Below are positions 27,594 to 36,227 of a stretch of 44,399 bases of DNA, one piece after another. This DNA comes from a virus. The notes below the pieces were generated by a model. That model did not search any database, was not told where the DNA came from, and was given only the letters and a program-made list of their open reading frames with translations. The stretch spans positions 1 to 44,399 of IMG/VR virus record IMGVR_UViG_3300003876_000007; one strand, 5' to 3'. The position numbers were made by a program, and so were the translations under genes. How positions within the stretch are numbered: position 1 is the first letter of the stretch; the number at the start of each line of letters is the position of its first letter.

Positions 27594-28682
27594 TTACGCG
27601 GCGGGGATTTTATTATGGAGGACGAACCCAGCCTGGCGACGGTTCGTGCAAAGGTTTTGGTGACAGCCATCAACATAAACAGTAACCACGCTTGGTTGCA
27701 AACGGTCGATCATTGGCTCAGACTCAACCATCCAGTACCCATCTTGCACCATTGGCTGGATTTTACCCCAATCAACGGCATAAATTGGATTGTACGCAAC
27801 ACCATCGAGAGGCGGGACATAACATACAGGGAGACGATTGAAGCTGATCTCGCCCTCCTTCTCTGCAAGAGCCCGCCCGGCAAGGTCTTTCACCTGCGTA
27901 TTATCATCGCGTTTATCCGCGAGGTCTTGGAGTTCAACAATAGTGTCGAGCCCTGCATACAACTTGCGTGTGTTTGATGTATCACCACTACCTGTCTCTT
28001 GTACGCCGGGAGGGGCGTTGAACCGGGTGGAGAGACACGCAGTACGCAATTTCCGCAGGAGGGCATTATCAACCTTCGTGTAAACATCCGCGTAGTTTCG
28101 CCATTTCTGTTCGGCGGCGGAGTCAATACCAGAACAGATCGTCCCAGTCGAACCACCGCCGTAGCGGATTGTCTGCCCATTGAACCCGCCTTCGGTCGCC
28201 CCATTATCGAGCATGTTCAGGTAGTAAGGAATACCGTAAGGGTTGAGGTCGTCGGTCGCACTTTGAGGTGCGAGCCAACCACGCTGTTCAAACATTTCGA
28301 CAATATCCCACAGAGTTTCATTCCGCCGAGATTTCATCAGGTTAATGTAGCCCTTCGTAGAATTACGGTTCCGCAAAATCTCCAACTTATCCCAAGACAT
28401 ATCACCACGGAACTGAGTCCACGGGACATTGATCTTTTTCTGGATGGATTGAACGCTAGGGTCCTCGGTCGCGTAGGGTCGGGTATAACGAGCCCGACCA
28501 GTTTTATCGAGAACGACATTCCGTTCGATAGAGGTACCACCGTCGATTTGACGGCGTTTCTCGTTGTAGATTTTTGCATACTCATAGTTCTGCAAATCCC
28601 ACATTGTTTCGTACTCCCCTTTCGGGAGGTCTTTGAGCGTAGTTGCGACCAAATCGAGTAGTTGCGTATTTGTAACGGCCAT
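27594..28682 (-). CDS. Major capsid protein
   Basis: A 362-aa protein with a good GGAG site before ATG 28682. It is placed by order (portal, scaffold, coat) rather than by a sharp motif. It has an N-terminal helical arm, a long beta/alpha body with conserved-looking VPWTQFRGDMSWDKLEI, and a WYM-type C-terminal strand (VVTVYVDGCHQNLCTNRR). The size and order fit an HK97-fold coat protein. It is flanked by the scaffold and the lectin-like gene. Confidence 0.8.
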   Translation of the reverse strand: MAVTNTQLLDLVATTLKDLPKGEYETMWDLQNYEYAKIYNEKRRQIDGGTSIERNVVLDKTGRARYTRPYATEDPSVQSIQKKINVPWTQFRGDMSWDKLEILRNRNSTKGYINLMKSRRNETLWDIVEMFEQRGWLAPQSATDDLNPYGIPYYLNMLDNGATEGGFNGQTIRYGGGSTGTICSGIDSAAEQKWRNYADVYTKVDNALLRKLRTACLSTRFNAPPGVQETGSGDTSNTRKLYAGLDTIVELQDLADKRDDNTQVKDLAGRALAEKEGEISFNRLPVCYVPPLDGVAYNPIYAVDWGKIQPMVQDGYWMVESEPMIDRLQPSVVTVYVDGCHQNLCTNRRQAGFVLHNKIPAA

Positions 28683-28695
28683 TTATTTCTCCATA

Positions 28696-29706
28696 TTATT
28701 CGCCAAGGGCTTTAAGCCGTTGGCCGATATTCTTTTCAAACTGTTCTTGTGAGACACCAGCCCCAACCTTTTTCACTGTCTGCGTTCCCGGTCGAAGGGT
28801 TAGCCCCCCGGCCCGCTTCGCCACTTTCCCTTTGATCTCTTTTCGGATCACTTCCGCCTTAAAATCACCGCCAACAATCTCATGGGCCATACCCATTGCT
28901 TCGTGGATTGGGATATCCTCGTCCCGCAACGCTGCACCTGTTCGGATATTATCCGCCATTTGCAATACGGCGTTCCGATTCCCGCACTGATCATCTGTCA
29001 TATCCCTTTGACTAGACCCATACGCATTGGTGTATGGCGTCATTATGTCAGAAGTAAAGAACAAGTCAACCTGTTGACTAGCAGACTCCATCCGGGCCAT
29101 CTGTGCGGCTTGCTGCCCCGCCTGTAAATCCGGTAGCATACCCTGTATTTGTTCTAGCAGTTTATTTACCGGATCAACAACTTCACTTACCAAATCTTCG
29201 GACCCGTATTTTTCAATAAGTGCGGCCTTATCAACTGTCAACGGAAGGGTGTTAGGACTCCCAGAAGTTTCTGGGTCCCCCATCTCCTGCTTCCGCTGCC
29301 GCCCCATATCTGCAAACTTTTGAATCTCCTGAGTACGGGTCTGGTGGATTTTCGCGGCGGTACTAGCAAACCCCGGACTATTAACCTCAGCGGATTTAAT
29401 TTCATCGACCGTCCAACCATACGCAATGAGGGATCGAACCTGAGCGGCGGGGATGGTAGGAGCCGCATTATCTGCGGACTGCTGATCCTCAACGATCTCA
29501 TCTTCAACGATCTCATCCTCAACGATCTCATCCTCAACGATCTCATCCTCAACGATTTCATCGGTATCAATGTCGTTAAAAGAATCGTCAAGTGCGGCAA
29601 GTTGTTCGGAAACCGAAGTTTCCAAACTCTCCCCTGCACTCGGTCCATCATCAACGATCGAAGTACCGCCCAACTCAACTACTGTCTCGGCATCTACATC
29701 CTTCAT
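28696..29706 (-). CDS. Scaffolding protein
   Basis: A 336-aa protein with GGAG before ATG 29706. The N-terminal third is extremely acidic, with five EIVED repeats. The middle is helical and Gln/Met-rich, and the C-terminus is basic (KEIKGKVAKRAGG, then LKALGE), a usual scaffold-coat contact. It lies immediately before the coat gene. An internal scaffold that directs capsid assembly and is then lost is the expected role. Confidence 0.8.
   Translation of the reverse strand: MKDVDAETVVELGGTSIVDDGPSAGESLETSVSEQLAALDDSFNDIDTDEIVEDEIVEDEIVEDEIVEDEIVEDQQSADNAAPTIPAAQVRSLIAYGWTVDEIKSAEVNSPGFASTAAKIHQTRTQEIQKFADMGRQRKQEMGDPETSGSPNTLPLTVDKAALIEKYGSEDLVSEVVDPVNKLLEQIQGMLPDLQAGQQAAQMARMESASQQVDLFFTSDIMTPYTNAYGSSQRDMTDDQCGNRNAVLQMADNIRTGAALRDEDIPIHEAMGMAHEIVGGDFKAEVIRKEIKGKVAKRAGGLTLRPGTQTVKKVGAGVSQEQFEKNIGQRLKALGE
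29485..29559. repeat. Five tandem 15-bp units in the scaffold gene
   Basis: Five in-frame 15-base units (atcctcaacgatctc on the plus strand, with one variant base in units 2 and 5) encode EIVED five times on the minus strand. This is a likely site of slippage-driven length variation in the acidic domain. Confidence 0.95.
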
Positions 29707-29759
29707 CTTGATTCTCCATTCACCCGCTGCTCCGATAAGAGGGTAGGGGGTGTGCCCTT

Positions 29760-29765
29760 ATTATA
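29760..29765 (-). promoter_or_regulatory. Possible -10 element upstream of scaffold and capsid genes
   Basis: TATAAT on the minus strand, within the 90-base gap before the scaffold gene and just after a terminator. No good -35 hexamer lies 16-18 bases upstream (AGGTTT only), so this is a weak call. Confidence 0.3.
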
Positions 29766-29780
29766 CGGCCTTTCGGACTA

Positions 29781-29801
29781 TAAAACCTGATAAATCTCAG
29801 G
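29781..29801 (-). terminator. Rho-independent terminator after the FmdB-like gene
   Basis: In the leftward transcript CCTGA pairs with TCAGG around a six-base loop, followed by TTTTA. The stop codon of the upstream gene (29797-29799) is part of the stem. It separates the packaging/portal genes from scaffold and capsid. Confidence 0.7.
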
Positions 29802-30153
29802 AAAAACTACTTTTCTCTTGAAACCCCTCATTGTTCAGCACCCGCAGCTTTTCTGAACGAGACTTCACCACAGGAATCCCGAACAGGGGGTCCCGCCGGT
29901 CTTGGCTGATTTGGGTGTTTGGGTTTCGTTTAGCAAACTCTTGGATTTCCGATTTTGTATTTAACCCAATCGAATAAAGTTCGATCGGTTTTGTTCCAGA
30001 CCCCTTCCCATACTGGGTCCTGATGGATGGGAGAGAGATCAATCGCTCACAGGGCCGCCCCATATGTTCTACCAGAACATCATCCCGCATCTGCTGAAAC
30101 TCGTCGAAGGTCCCCCCCTGTTCGTCGGTATAGGTATAGGCGTAGACCGGCAT
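29797..30153 (-). CDS. FmdB-like small protein between portal and scaffold
   Basis: A 118-aa protein. The N-terminus MPVYAYTYTDEQGGTFDEFQ and the following MRDDVLVEHMGRPCERLI have the pattern of FmdB-type zinc-ribbon proteins (YEY-C--C---FE-), but the ribbon Cys pairs are missing except one. Such proteins are common between portal and scaffold genes in podoviruses; their role is unknown. Its start overlaps the preceding stop (TGATG). Confidence 0.6.
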   Translation of the reverse strand: MPVYAYTYTDEQGGTFDEFQQMRDDVLVEHMGRPCERLISLPSIRTQYGKGSGTKPIELYSIGLNTKSEIQEFAKRNPNTQISQDRRDPLFGIPVVKSRSEKLRVLNNEGFQEKSSFS

Positions 30154-30356
30154 CAGGAACCGCCCCCGATCTTTTTAAGTTTCTTAGCCACCTTGGTATG
30201 GAGTAGGGTTTCTTCGGCTTCTCTCTCCATCTTCACCAACGCCTTTTTAGCCCGAGCAAGGCGTTTAGGGTCGGCCATAATTTTGTTATATTCGACGAGA
30301 GAACGAGCGTCGCTCTCCGCTTCCCACGATTTATCACTTGCTGGAATACACCCCAT
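30153..30356 (-). CDS. Small basic helical protein
   Basis: A 67-aa protein starting at ATG 30356, chosen over the longer frame because GGGAGG is 7 bases upstream. It is a charged helix with Lys-rich C-terminus (RAKKALVKMEREAEETLL, then KKLKKIGGGS). It lies between the portal and FmdB-like genes. Possibly DNA-packaging or portal associated. Not recognised. Confidence 0.6.
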   Translation of the reverse strand: MGCIPASDKSWEAESDARSLVEYNKIMADPKRLARAKKALVKMEREAEETLLHTKVAKKLKKIGGGS

Positions 30357-30357
30357 T

Positions 30358-32181
30358 TTATACCTCCCGAATAGCCATGCTGGCTTGTGATTGATTTGCC
30401 CCGTTCTGGGCAAGTTGGCGTGCTTGAACACCCTGCCCATCCACCTTACCAGCCATTGGCGACCCGCCGTTCTGCATTATACCAGACAACCCGTCCCCTG
30501 CTTGCCCCTTCGCGTCCATTAACTGCGGGGCCATCTGCATTTGCACCATATTCTGCATTTGTAGTTGGGGGTCTTTGAACACCTCATCTATCCATTCAAT
30601 ACCCGCAAACTTCGCCATACGAGTGATAAACGCAGGGAATGAGAACGGGGTCCCCATCTGCATAGACACCATTGCCGCTTGTGCGGCGGCGGGCATTACC
30701 TTCACGGCAAACTCCAACGCTTTTTGGTATTTCTCAGACGCATTTGTCCGCCCCATAGATTCTGGTTCAACCTCTAAAGCGTAATCAATTGCGTCACCCC
30801 GCCGTATCTCCGGCGTAAGCATAACCTGAACTTCGCCTAAGTCCTCTCCGAGATCACCGCGTCGGGTTACTGCAAGAGGGGTTTCCATCAGCGGGTCGGT
30901 GTGTCGGTACCACAGCCGTTTACTAGCTTCTTCACTCACAAAAATATACACCAAATCTTGCATGTCGGATAGGGTGGCCTGAGCATTCGACGCAAGGTAC
31001 TGGGCTTCAGTCGCCGACTTCGAGTTCATTGACATCCCAGCCAAACCTTCTGTATTGCCGGACATCATATTAAACCAACTTTGAAGGGAGTTCAGATGTG
31101 TTTCATTCGAGTTCTTTTGACCGCCGAATGAAATGGTGTTCATGGAGGATGGGTCATCGACCGCAACTGCCTCCCCATCCCCCGCATCACGGATTTCCTC
31201 GGCGTCATCAGCCGCCGAGGGTTTATACGCGAGAATATCCTTCTGTCTCTGAGCTTGATCCATCACTTTAACGGCCATCTTATTGGCCATATGATGAAGA
31301 TCGCTCCAAATACCCACAGACGAGATAGGCATAGGGTTATTTGGTACCGGGGGCGTAAGAACCAATTTTGTATAGGGCCCCGAATCCGGCCCGTAGTAAT
31401 CTGCAACCCGGAGATAGTCCGCGGTCTTGAACTCCCGACTCGCGGGGACTGTAATCAATGCGTTCGCCCTTGGTACCCACAATTCGACGATCTCGACCAT
31501 ATCCTCCATCCGTCCAGCTTCTTCAAGATCAATGTCCCCAGCACTTAACGATTCCACACGGGAGTTCTTCCCATCGGCGGCGTCAGAGTATGCAGCGGGC
31601 AATTTTTCAATAAGTTCGTTTTTATACAGCCCACTTTCAAGAAGTGACTTTCGAGGAACAAGAATACGATCCCCTTGAAACAAACTCTCATCAATGGACC
31701 GAGCAAACGGGTCCCACACAAAGTTTGCAAAATCAACTCTGTCAGTGTAGATCATACCTGGATCAACAGAATCATCCTCGTCGAAATGGATGGCTGACCC
31801 CGAATCACACATACCCGTCTTTAAGATACCCATCATAAAGATGGCATCCACGACGCACGATCGCAAAGTATTCCGTAGTTTAAGTCGCTTCGCTTCCTTG
31901 GTTAATGCAAGAGCGAGAAGATCGCCATAAGGACGGTAGGCAATATAATCGCTAGAGATGGTGTATGTTGGATAAGTAAACACCAAGTTTGGTACAAGAA
32001 CACGGATCGCGTTATAGATCAGGTTGAGGGGTTCTTTCCCAACAGAACCCTGTTCCTTGTCATAATACTGCCCGACATACTGGCGAAGGAAATGAAGGCG
32101 AGCGTTCACTGATCGCTTGTTCCGCTTAAACCCGAGTTGAACCGCCTCTTGGAATGAGGCGGGAGATATTTCTACTGGCAT
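30358..32181 (-). CDS. Portal protein
   Basis: A 607-aa protein with AGGA before ATG 32181, directly downstream of the large terminase. The N-terminal wing (RLHFLRQYVGQYYD, NLIYNAIRVLVPNLVF), the central stem helix region (MANKMAVKVMDQAQRQKD) and a Met/Gln-rich C-terminal barrel-like tail (QMQNMVQMQMAPQLM) fit podovirus portals. It forms the dodecameric channel for DNA packaging and tail attachment. Confidence 0.85.
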   Translation of the reverse strand: MPVEISPASFQEAVQLGFKRNKRSVNARLHFLRQYVGQYYDKEQGSVGKEPLNLIYNAIRVLVPNLVFTYPTYTISSDYIAYRPYGDLLALALTKEAKRLKLRNTLRSCVVDAIFMMGILKTGMCDSGSAIHFDEDDSVDPGMIYTDRVDFANFVWDPFARSIDESLFQGDRILVPRKSLLESGLYKNELIEKLPAAYSDAADGKNSRVESLSAGDIDLEEAGRMEDMVEIVELWVPRANALITVPASREFKTADYLRVADYYGPDSGPYTKLVLTPPVPNNPMPISSVGIWSDLHHMANKMAVKVMDQAQRQKDILAYKPSAADDAEEIRDAGDGEAVAVDDPSSMNTISFGGQKNSNETHLNSLQSWFNMMSGNTEGLAGMSMNSKSATEAQYLASNAQATLSDMQDLVYIFVSEEASKRLWYRHTDPLMETPLAVTRRGDLGEDLGEVQVMLTPEIRRGDAIDYALEVEPESMGRTNASEKYQKALEFAVKVMPAAAQAAMVSMQMGTPFSFPAFITRMAKFAGIEWIDEVFKDPQLQMQNMVQMQMAPQLMDAKGQAGDGLSGIMQNGGSPMAGKVDGQGVQARQLAQNGANQSQASMAIREV

Positions 32182-32186
32182 AATTC

Positions 32187-34091
32187 CTACTTCCCAAAGT
32201 CGAAGGTATCCCCAGATTTCCGGGCTCTCCGTCGTTTATCGTGTTTCGCTTTAAGTGCAGCAAATGATCGTTCGGGCCGAACAGGTTTTGTTATTCGGGT
32301 GGCGGCAACATCATCTAACATCCAGTTAGCCAGAGCATCTGCGATTACACGGTCCCCGTGTACCGCCCTAGCCGTCGTTGACTCAGATACTAGTGCTGCC
32401 GGACCCAACCCACCACCTTCGTAATGCACATACATAAGGCACTCATCTAAAGCCTTGAGTGAAGGATTGATAAATCCGCCGTGGGTCAAAGCTCTGTGAT
32501 ATGTACCAATAACCAACGCTTTTTTCTCTCGGCTACTCGTCCACCCATACCGCCCCGACTTCTTCTCCGTTATGGCTCCCACCTGACGGTCTACCCAGAA
32601 GTTCGGGTATTTATAAGTCTGTACAATCTCTCGGCCAAATACATGGCCCGGCCCATTCGCTTCCCAGCCTAATAACGGAAGATTCCGACCCCCCCCACCG
32701 CCAACCCACAACCCAATAGCACAAGCAATTCGGGCAAACTCATGTTCTGGGGCGTTTGCTGACGCCCACTCAGCAACCTTCTCCCCAGTCTCCCGGCACA
32801 GTACCGTTAAAGTTGAGTTCGATGCCCCCTGGCCTTTAGAGATATCACAAGCAAGGACATAAGTTAGTCGTTGATCTAGGCGACCATCCACCAATCGGGC
32901 CCAAATATGTAGAGGGCCAGACGGGGCCCCTCGGCGTTCTAGTCCGTCCAAATCTTTACCGCGTAAAAAGTTTTGGATATCCGCATTCGGGATCGTTTTC
33001 TTAAAATCAATCGTTCTCTTGGCACATGCTGATTTACCGTACATCCTTTTATGTTGTTCGACCATTGCTGCATCAAACACGACATCACCAGAACCAATAT
33101 GGTCCATATCAATTTCCTGAGCGACTTCTTGAGGTGTGCGGATTCTGCACTGCTCGTCGTACCACGGCGATCGAATCTGCCACTTCCCAGTTTCCTCGTC
33201 CTGACGACAATATCGACCAACCCCCTTCTCTGGGTGTTCATACCAAGGTAAAGGTACGACCTTAACCTGCCCAGACAGCCGCCATTTTGAATACGCTGTC
33301 CCTGCACCCCAAGGTGTTGAGTTCGCAAGACGGCAAGGGGTTACATCTGCTGTGGCCGCTTTAATCTTCTCAGCATTTTCCATCTTAGCAAACTCATCCA
33401 TCAACAACGCATGGCAACGATCGCCGGAACCAGCCGCCTTATTCGAGGATTCGCCGTCAATACGCGAGCCGTTGCTAAGATTGACAAGGTGCATTCGAGT
33501 TCTATCAATCCGAGGAAGCATCCATGCCGGAAGCCACTTGTTAATGTAGTCATGTTTAACGAATAGACAACGCGGGTTATCCGCACCGTCAACATCCGTT
33601 TCCACGCGAGACATCTCTAAGAACTTACGACCCTTGCGGAATAACCACTGGTGGTGGAACACCGCGATGTGCGTCCACGAAGCCCCCATATCGCGTGTTT
33701 TGTCTGTCAGAAGATCGTAGGCGTTATCAATGGCGTCCTCAATCGCAAGGATATGGGTGTCCTGAATATCCCATGTGACAAATGGGATGTGGGCATTTTT
33801 TGCCTGACGGCGTTTACCCGCAGTATCAGAATCTTGGATGCGATAGGTGAACGCAAAAGTATTCATCCAAAACAGTACGGACTTGGAAGCTGCTGTATAA
33901 AGGGCTGTTTGAAGCCCTTTATCTTCTACAGCCTTTTTAAGTAGCTCCGCCCGCCACACCAGATTCTTTACAGGGTCCTTCGGTACTTTAAACCCGGAGT
34001 GGGGGCAAGTCCACACCCGCGGGATTGCGGGAAAAGGTGTTGAAAGTTCTGGTTTAACTATATGGCTATTCGGAGGCATCAGTACCCCCAT
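32187..34091 (-). CDS. Terminase large subunit
   Basis: A 634-aa packaging motor. The ATPase domain has a modified Walker A-like DKTRDMGASWT and Walker B ALLMDEFAKM. The nuclease domain has ACDISKGQGASNS (first Asp), WEANGPG and DRVIADALANW (last Asp). The C-terminus is basic. It precedes the portal by 5 bases and overlaps the small terminase-like gene by 26 bases. ATG 34091 or the in-frame ATG 34079 could be the start. Confidence 0.9.
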   Translation of the reverse strand: MGVLMPPNSHIVKPELSTPFPAIPRVWTCPHSGFKVPKDPVKNLVWRAELLKKAVEDKGLQTALYTAASKSVLFWMNTFAFTYRIQDSDTAGKRRQAKNAHIPFVTWDIQDTHILAIEDAIDNAYDLLTDKTRDMGASWTHIAVFHHQWLFRKGRKFLEMSRVETDVDGADNPRCLFVKHDYINKWLPAWMLPRIDRTRMHLVNLSNGSRIDGESSNKAAGSGDRCHALLMDEFAKMENAEKIKAATADVTPCRLANSTPWGAGTAYSKWRLSGQVKVVPLPWYEHPEKGVGRYCRQDEETGKWQIRSPWYDEQCRIRTPQEVAQEIDMDHIGSGDVVFDAAMVEQHKRMYGKSACAKRTIDFKKTIPNADIQNFLRGKDLDGLERRGAPSGPLHIWARLVDGRLDQRLTYVLACDISKGQGASNSTLTVLCRETGEKVAEWASANAPEHEFARIACAIGLWVGGGGGRNLPLLGWEANGPGHVFGREIVQTYKYPNFWVDRQVGAITEKKSGRYGWTSSREKKALVIGTYHRALTHGGFINPSLKALDECLMYVHYEGGGLGPAALVSESTTARAVHGDRVIADALANWMLDDVAATRITKPVRPERSFAALKAKHDKRRRARKSGDTFDFGK

Positions 34092-34462
34092 CCGGTCCTA
34101 ATAGGGGTGGTGGTCCGGGCGGACCCACCGCTTCCTCAGTAAGACGGTTCACCGTCTCGACGGCCAACTCTCCGATCCGCTCTACCGCGGAGATACCCTT
34201 CTCCGCCTCCGGTTGAATCGTAGCGGCTTTCCCCTCCATTCGGTCCATTAAAAGTTGGATCGCCCAAGCTGCGGCATCATGGACTTTATCTACAGGGTAC
34301 CCTGGTTTCTGTGTACCCCAACGCCTTTTTCCAAATTGTTCGGGCGAGTTGTTCGGCATTAGAAACCACATCACCACCGTCCGTGACGGTAGATGGTTCC
34401 ATCGCAACTCTCCTGAGTTGCATAGTAAGTTCTTGCGGGGAATATACGCCGTGTCGATCCAT
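34066..34462 (-). CDS. Small terminase-like protein, frame-disrupted
   Basis: ATG at 34462 (AAGGGG upstream) opens MDRHGVYSPQELTMQLRRVA and continues to ARTIWKKALGYTE, then hits a stop at 34286-34288. The +1 frame carries a sensible continuation (GYPVDKVHDAAAWAIQLLMD) and a Pro-rich end, stopping at 34066. Joined, this is about 131 aa. Position directly upstream of the large terminase suggests the small subunit or a packaging partner; no clear HTH is seen. The switch lies near 34305-34325 (plus coordinates). It may be recoding, lesion or error. Confidence 0.5.
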
Positions 34463-34464
34463 AT

Positions 34465-34830
34465 TTACCCCTTGACAATAACACCCTGACCTGTGATAGT
34501 GAGAAGCCCCGCCCCGAGGGACACTACGAGGGGTATTTGACCGATAGCCCCGGCCCACCCAAGCACCGAAGCGAACTGTTCATTCTGGGCCGTCCCAACA
34601 AATCGCAGTAGTGCCTCATAGGTTCCGACAAGCCCATCACCATCATGGTCCGCAAAAATTACGGCGGTTCCAACCGACGAGTTTGCGTAAATGCCCAAGT
34701 TATAAATAATCATTCGCTCGTTCGCGGCCAACACCCTCTCGGCACCATCACCGTGCGATCGAAGTACCAAGGGTACTGCGGCAGTCGCATTCGATGTATT
34801 CAGGTCAAACTCAATCGGTTCTCCATTCAT
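34465..34830 (-). CDS. Beta-rich small protein of unknown function
   Basis: A 121-aa protein from ATG 34830 (AAGGAAGG upstream; the longer start at 34863 is less likely). It has strands and Gly-rich turns (VIFADHDGDGLVGTYEALLR) and a hydrophobic C-terminus. It could be a virion or fibre-associated protein. The DHDGDGLVGTYE segment resembles an EF-hand-like Ca-binding loop, but this is weak. The stop is 2 bases before the small terminase-like start. Confidence 0.55.
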   Translation of the reverse strand: MNGEPIEFDLNTSNATAAVPLVLRSHGDGAERVLAANERMIIYNLGIYANSSVGTAVIFADHDGDGLVGTYEALLRFVGTAQNEQFASVLGWAGAIGQIPLVVSLGAGLLTITGQGVIVKG

Positions 34831-34831
34831 C

Positions 34832-35137
34832 CTACACACCTTCCTTCTCGCAGCGATACCCAAGCTTCCAAAGAAGTTTAGCTATCCCTGTTGCGGTCTT
34901 ATTGACCCATACCTCATCTTTACCCCAGTCTGCAACATGCAATGACTCATGGATTAGCGTGTCAAGCCGATCAACCCCCCGCAATTTCGCATCAACGACC
35001 ACACAAAACCTCGTCGGGTGTTTCGCGGTTTTACTGATAGGACGGGTGTGCCCCATCGCCTTACTACGCTTTGGTATGTGAACAAACTCCACGGTCGCCG
35101 ACGCATTGTACACCCGTAGGGTTGGTTTCTGGCTCAC
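34832..35137 (-). CDS. HExxH metallopeptidase-like small protein
   Basis: A 101-aa protein with GTG start overlapping the previous stop (GTGA at 35137-35134). It has LIHESLHVADW, a zinc-metallopeptidase HExxH motif (HESLH), following a beta strand that begins with RFCVVVD, and a possible third ligand downstream (DEVW). Small single-domain phage proteins of this kind are of unknown function. They may cut host or virion proteins or be inactive zinc folds. Confidence 0.6.
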   Translation of the reverse strand: MSQKPTLRVYNASATVEFVHIPKRSKAMGHTRPISKTAKHPTRFCVVVDAKLRGVDRLDTLIHESLHVADWGKDEVWVNKTATGIAKLLWKLGYRCEKEGV

Positions 35138-35391
35138 TTAGTATTCTCCGCCATAACCCGGTTCAACTGGCTTGCGGGGGCTGTCCCTTTAGCCACGACG
35201 ACACAAGAGGTTAGAATACTATCCTGGTCAAACATCTGCTTCATCACTAGAGTATCAGGCACCTGACGATATAAAATACTATCCACGCACAGCCGAGTCA
35301 ACGCATCTGGATCATGTTCCCGCAAACGCGAAAGTAGATTCCGAAACTGATTCTCTTCGACTTCGGTTAGTCCGAGGGGGGTATCGTCCAT
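35134..35391 (-). CDS. Small protein of unknown function
   Basis: An 85-aa, mostly helical protein (EVEENQFRNLLSRLREHDPD). The ATG at 35391 has GGAGGT 7 bases upstream and is preferred over 35406. The stop overlaps the metallopeptidase-like GTG. No family recognised. Confidence 0.6.
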   Translation of the reverse strand: MDDTPLGLTEVEENQFRNLLSRLREHDPDALTRLCVDSILYRQVPDTLVMKQMFDQDSILTSCVVVAKGTAPASQLNRVMAENTK

Positions 35392-35420
35392 CACATTGAC
35401 CTCCATATTACCCTACACCT

Positions 35421-35450
35421 AAAAATACCCTGCCGGGTTTCCCAAGCAGG
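35421..35450 (-). terminator. Rho-independent terminator after the lysis-region genes
   Basis: In the leftward transcript CCTGC-TT-GGG pairs with CCC-G-GCAGG around AAA, followed by GTATTTTTAGG. It lies right after the 56-aa gene and before the 85-aa gene. Confidence 0.75.
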
Positions 35451-35457
35451 ACATAAG

Positions 35458-35628
35458 TTAATCGGGAGTACCGGACCCCTCATCGTTCACCAACCGCACA
35501 AGTTCCTTTCGGAACGCTGTGCGAGTGTCAAGATGCTCTTGAGGGATTTCCTCACCGGACGCCTCAGCGTTCGAGATCAGCCAGTCAAGAGCGGCAATAC
35601 CTGCGGTAATTAGTGTTACTGGGTCCAT
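35458..35628 (-). CDS. Small 56-aa protein of unknown function
   Basis: ATG at 35628-35626 overlaps the lipoprotein stop (TAATG). The protein begins MDPVTLITAGIAALDWLI and has a charged, probably helical second half ending DEGSGTPD. It lies next to lysis-like genes and just before a terminator. Weakly hydrophobic N-terminus, no clear membrane span. Confidence 0.6.
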   Translation of the reverse strand: MDPVTLITAGIAALDWLISNAEASGEEIPQEHLDTRTAFRKELVRLVNDEGSGTPD

Positions 35629-35981
35629 TACTCACTCTCCCTCTGGATTATGGCAATGATACCGATAAGCACATCACGCATAGTTCCCAGCTGATCAAAA
35701 GTACCTGACATCGCGGCGGCCTCCATCTGATCGAGAAGGGCGTCACCCTGGTTGATTGCGGGGAGAACAATATCATCCCACGACCCCTGGCTAATAGCCC
35801 CCGCTCGTTTCTGTTCCAAAGCCACAGTTACAGCGAAAATGAACGCCTCTTGGGTTTGGAAGTATTTACCGCGGGGGGTATCTTCGATCTGCCCGATCAT
35901 AGAACACCCGGTCATAGGTACAACGATCGGAATCGCTACTGACATAATAAGCCCGAGGGCTAGAACTTTTATCAACTTCAT
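35628..35981 (-). CDS. Predicted lipoprotein, possible spanin
   Basis: A 117-aa protein. Lys residues and a hydrophobic stretch lead to PMTGC with Cys26, a plausible lipobox. The mature part is helical (QEAFIFAVTVALEQKRAG) with a short hydrophobic end (VLIGIIAIIQ). Adjacent to a holin-like gene (ATGA overlap), it could be an outer-membrane spanin component. That would imply a Gram-negative host, but this is inference. Confidence 0.55.
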   Translation of the reverse strand: MKLIKVLALGLIMSVAIPIVVPMTGCSMIGQIEDTPRGKYFQTQEAFIFAVTVALEQKRAGAISQGSWDDIVLPAINQGDALLDQMEAAAMSGTFDQLGTMRDVLIGIIAIIQRESE

Positions 35982-36166
35982 TTATCACCCCCCTGCTTCG
36001 CCTTGCGGGTAATGATACCGGCGACTCGTTCAATCCAACGGTAAAACCCCGCCAACGCATCATCGTCTGTAGGCGTCGGGGTCAGATTCACGATCGCGGT
36101 AGCCAGTGCGGTTGCGGCGGCATAGGCGATCACAATCCCCTCCCAATTTGCTTGTAACCAATCCAT
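35978..36166 (-). CDS. Holin-like small membrane protein
   Basis: A 62-aa protein with AGGAG before ATG 36166. One hydrophobic helix (WEGIVIAYAAATALATAIV) is followed by a Pro/Asp linker (NLTPTPTDDDALAGF) and a basic C-terminus (ITRKAKQGGDK). The size and shape match small phage holin-like proteins. The start of the lipoprotein gene overlaps its stop. A separate endolysin was not recognised. Confidence 0.55.
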   Translation of the reverse strand: MDWLQANWEGIVIAYAAATALATAIVNLTPTPTDDDALAGFYRWIERVAGIITRKAKQGGDK

Positions 36167-36188
36167 ACTCTTCTCCTATTTAAGCCGC

Positions 36189-36215
36189 CTTTAAGAGTGC
36201 TGTCCACTCTTAAAG
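36189..36215. promoter_or_regulatory. Perfect 11-bp inverted repeat between the TyrRS group and the lysis genes
   Basis: CTTTAAGAGTG (36189-36199) and CACTCTTAAAG (36205-36215) are exact reverse complements with a 5-base spacer. There is no T run on either side, so it may be an operator, an RNA processing hairpin or a weak terminator. Confidence 0.6.
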
Positions 36216-36227
36216 TAATCGACCCTT

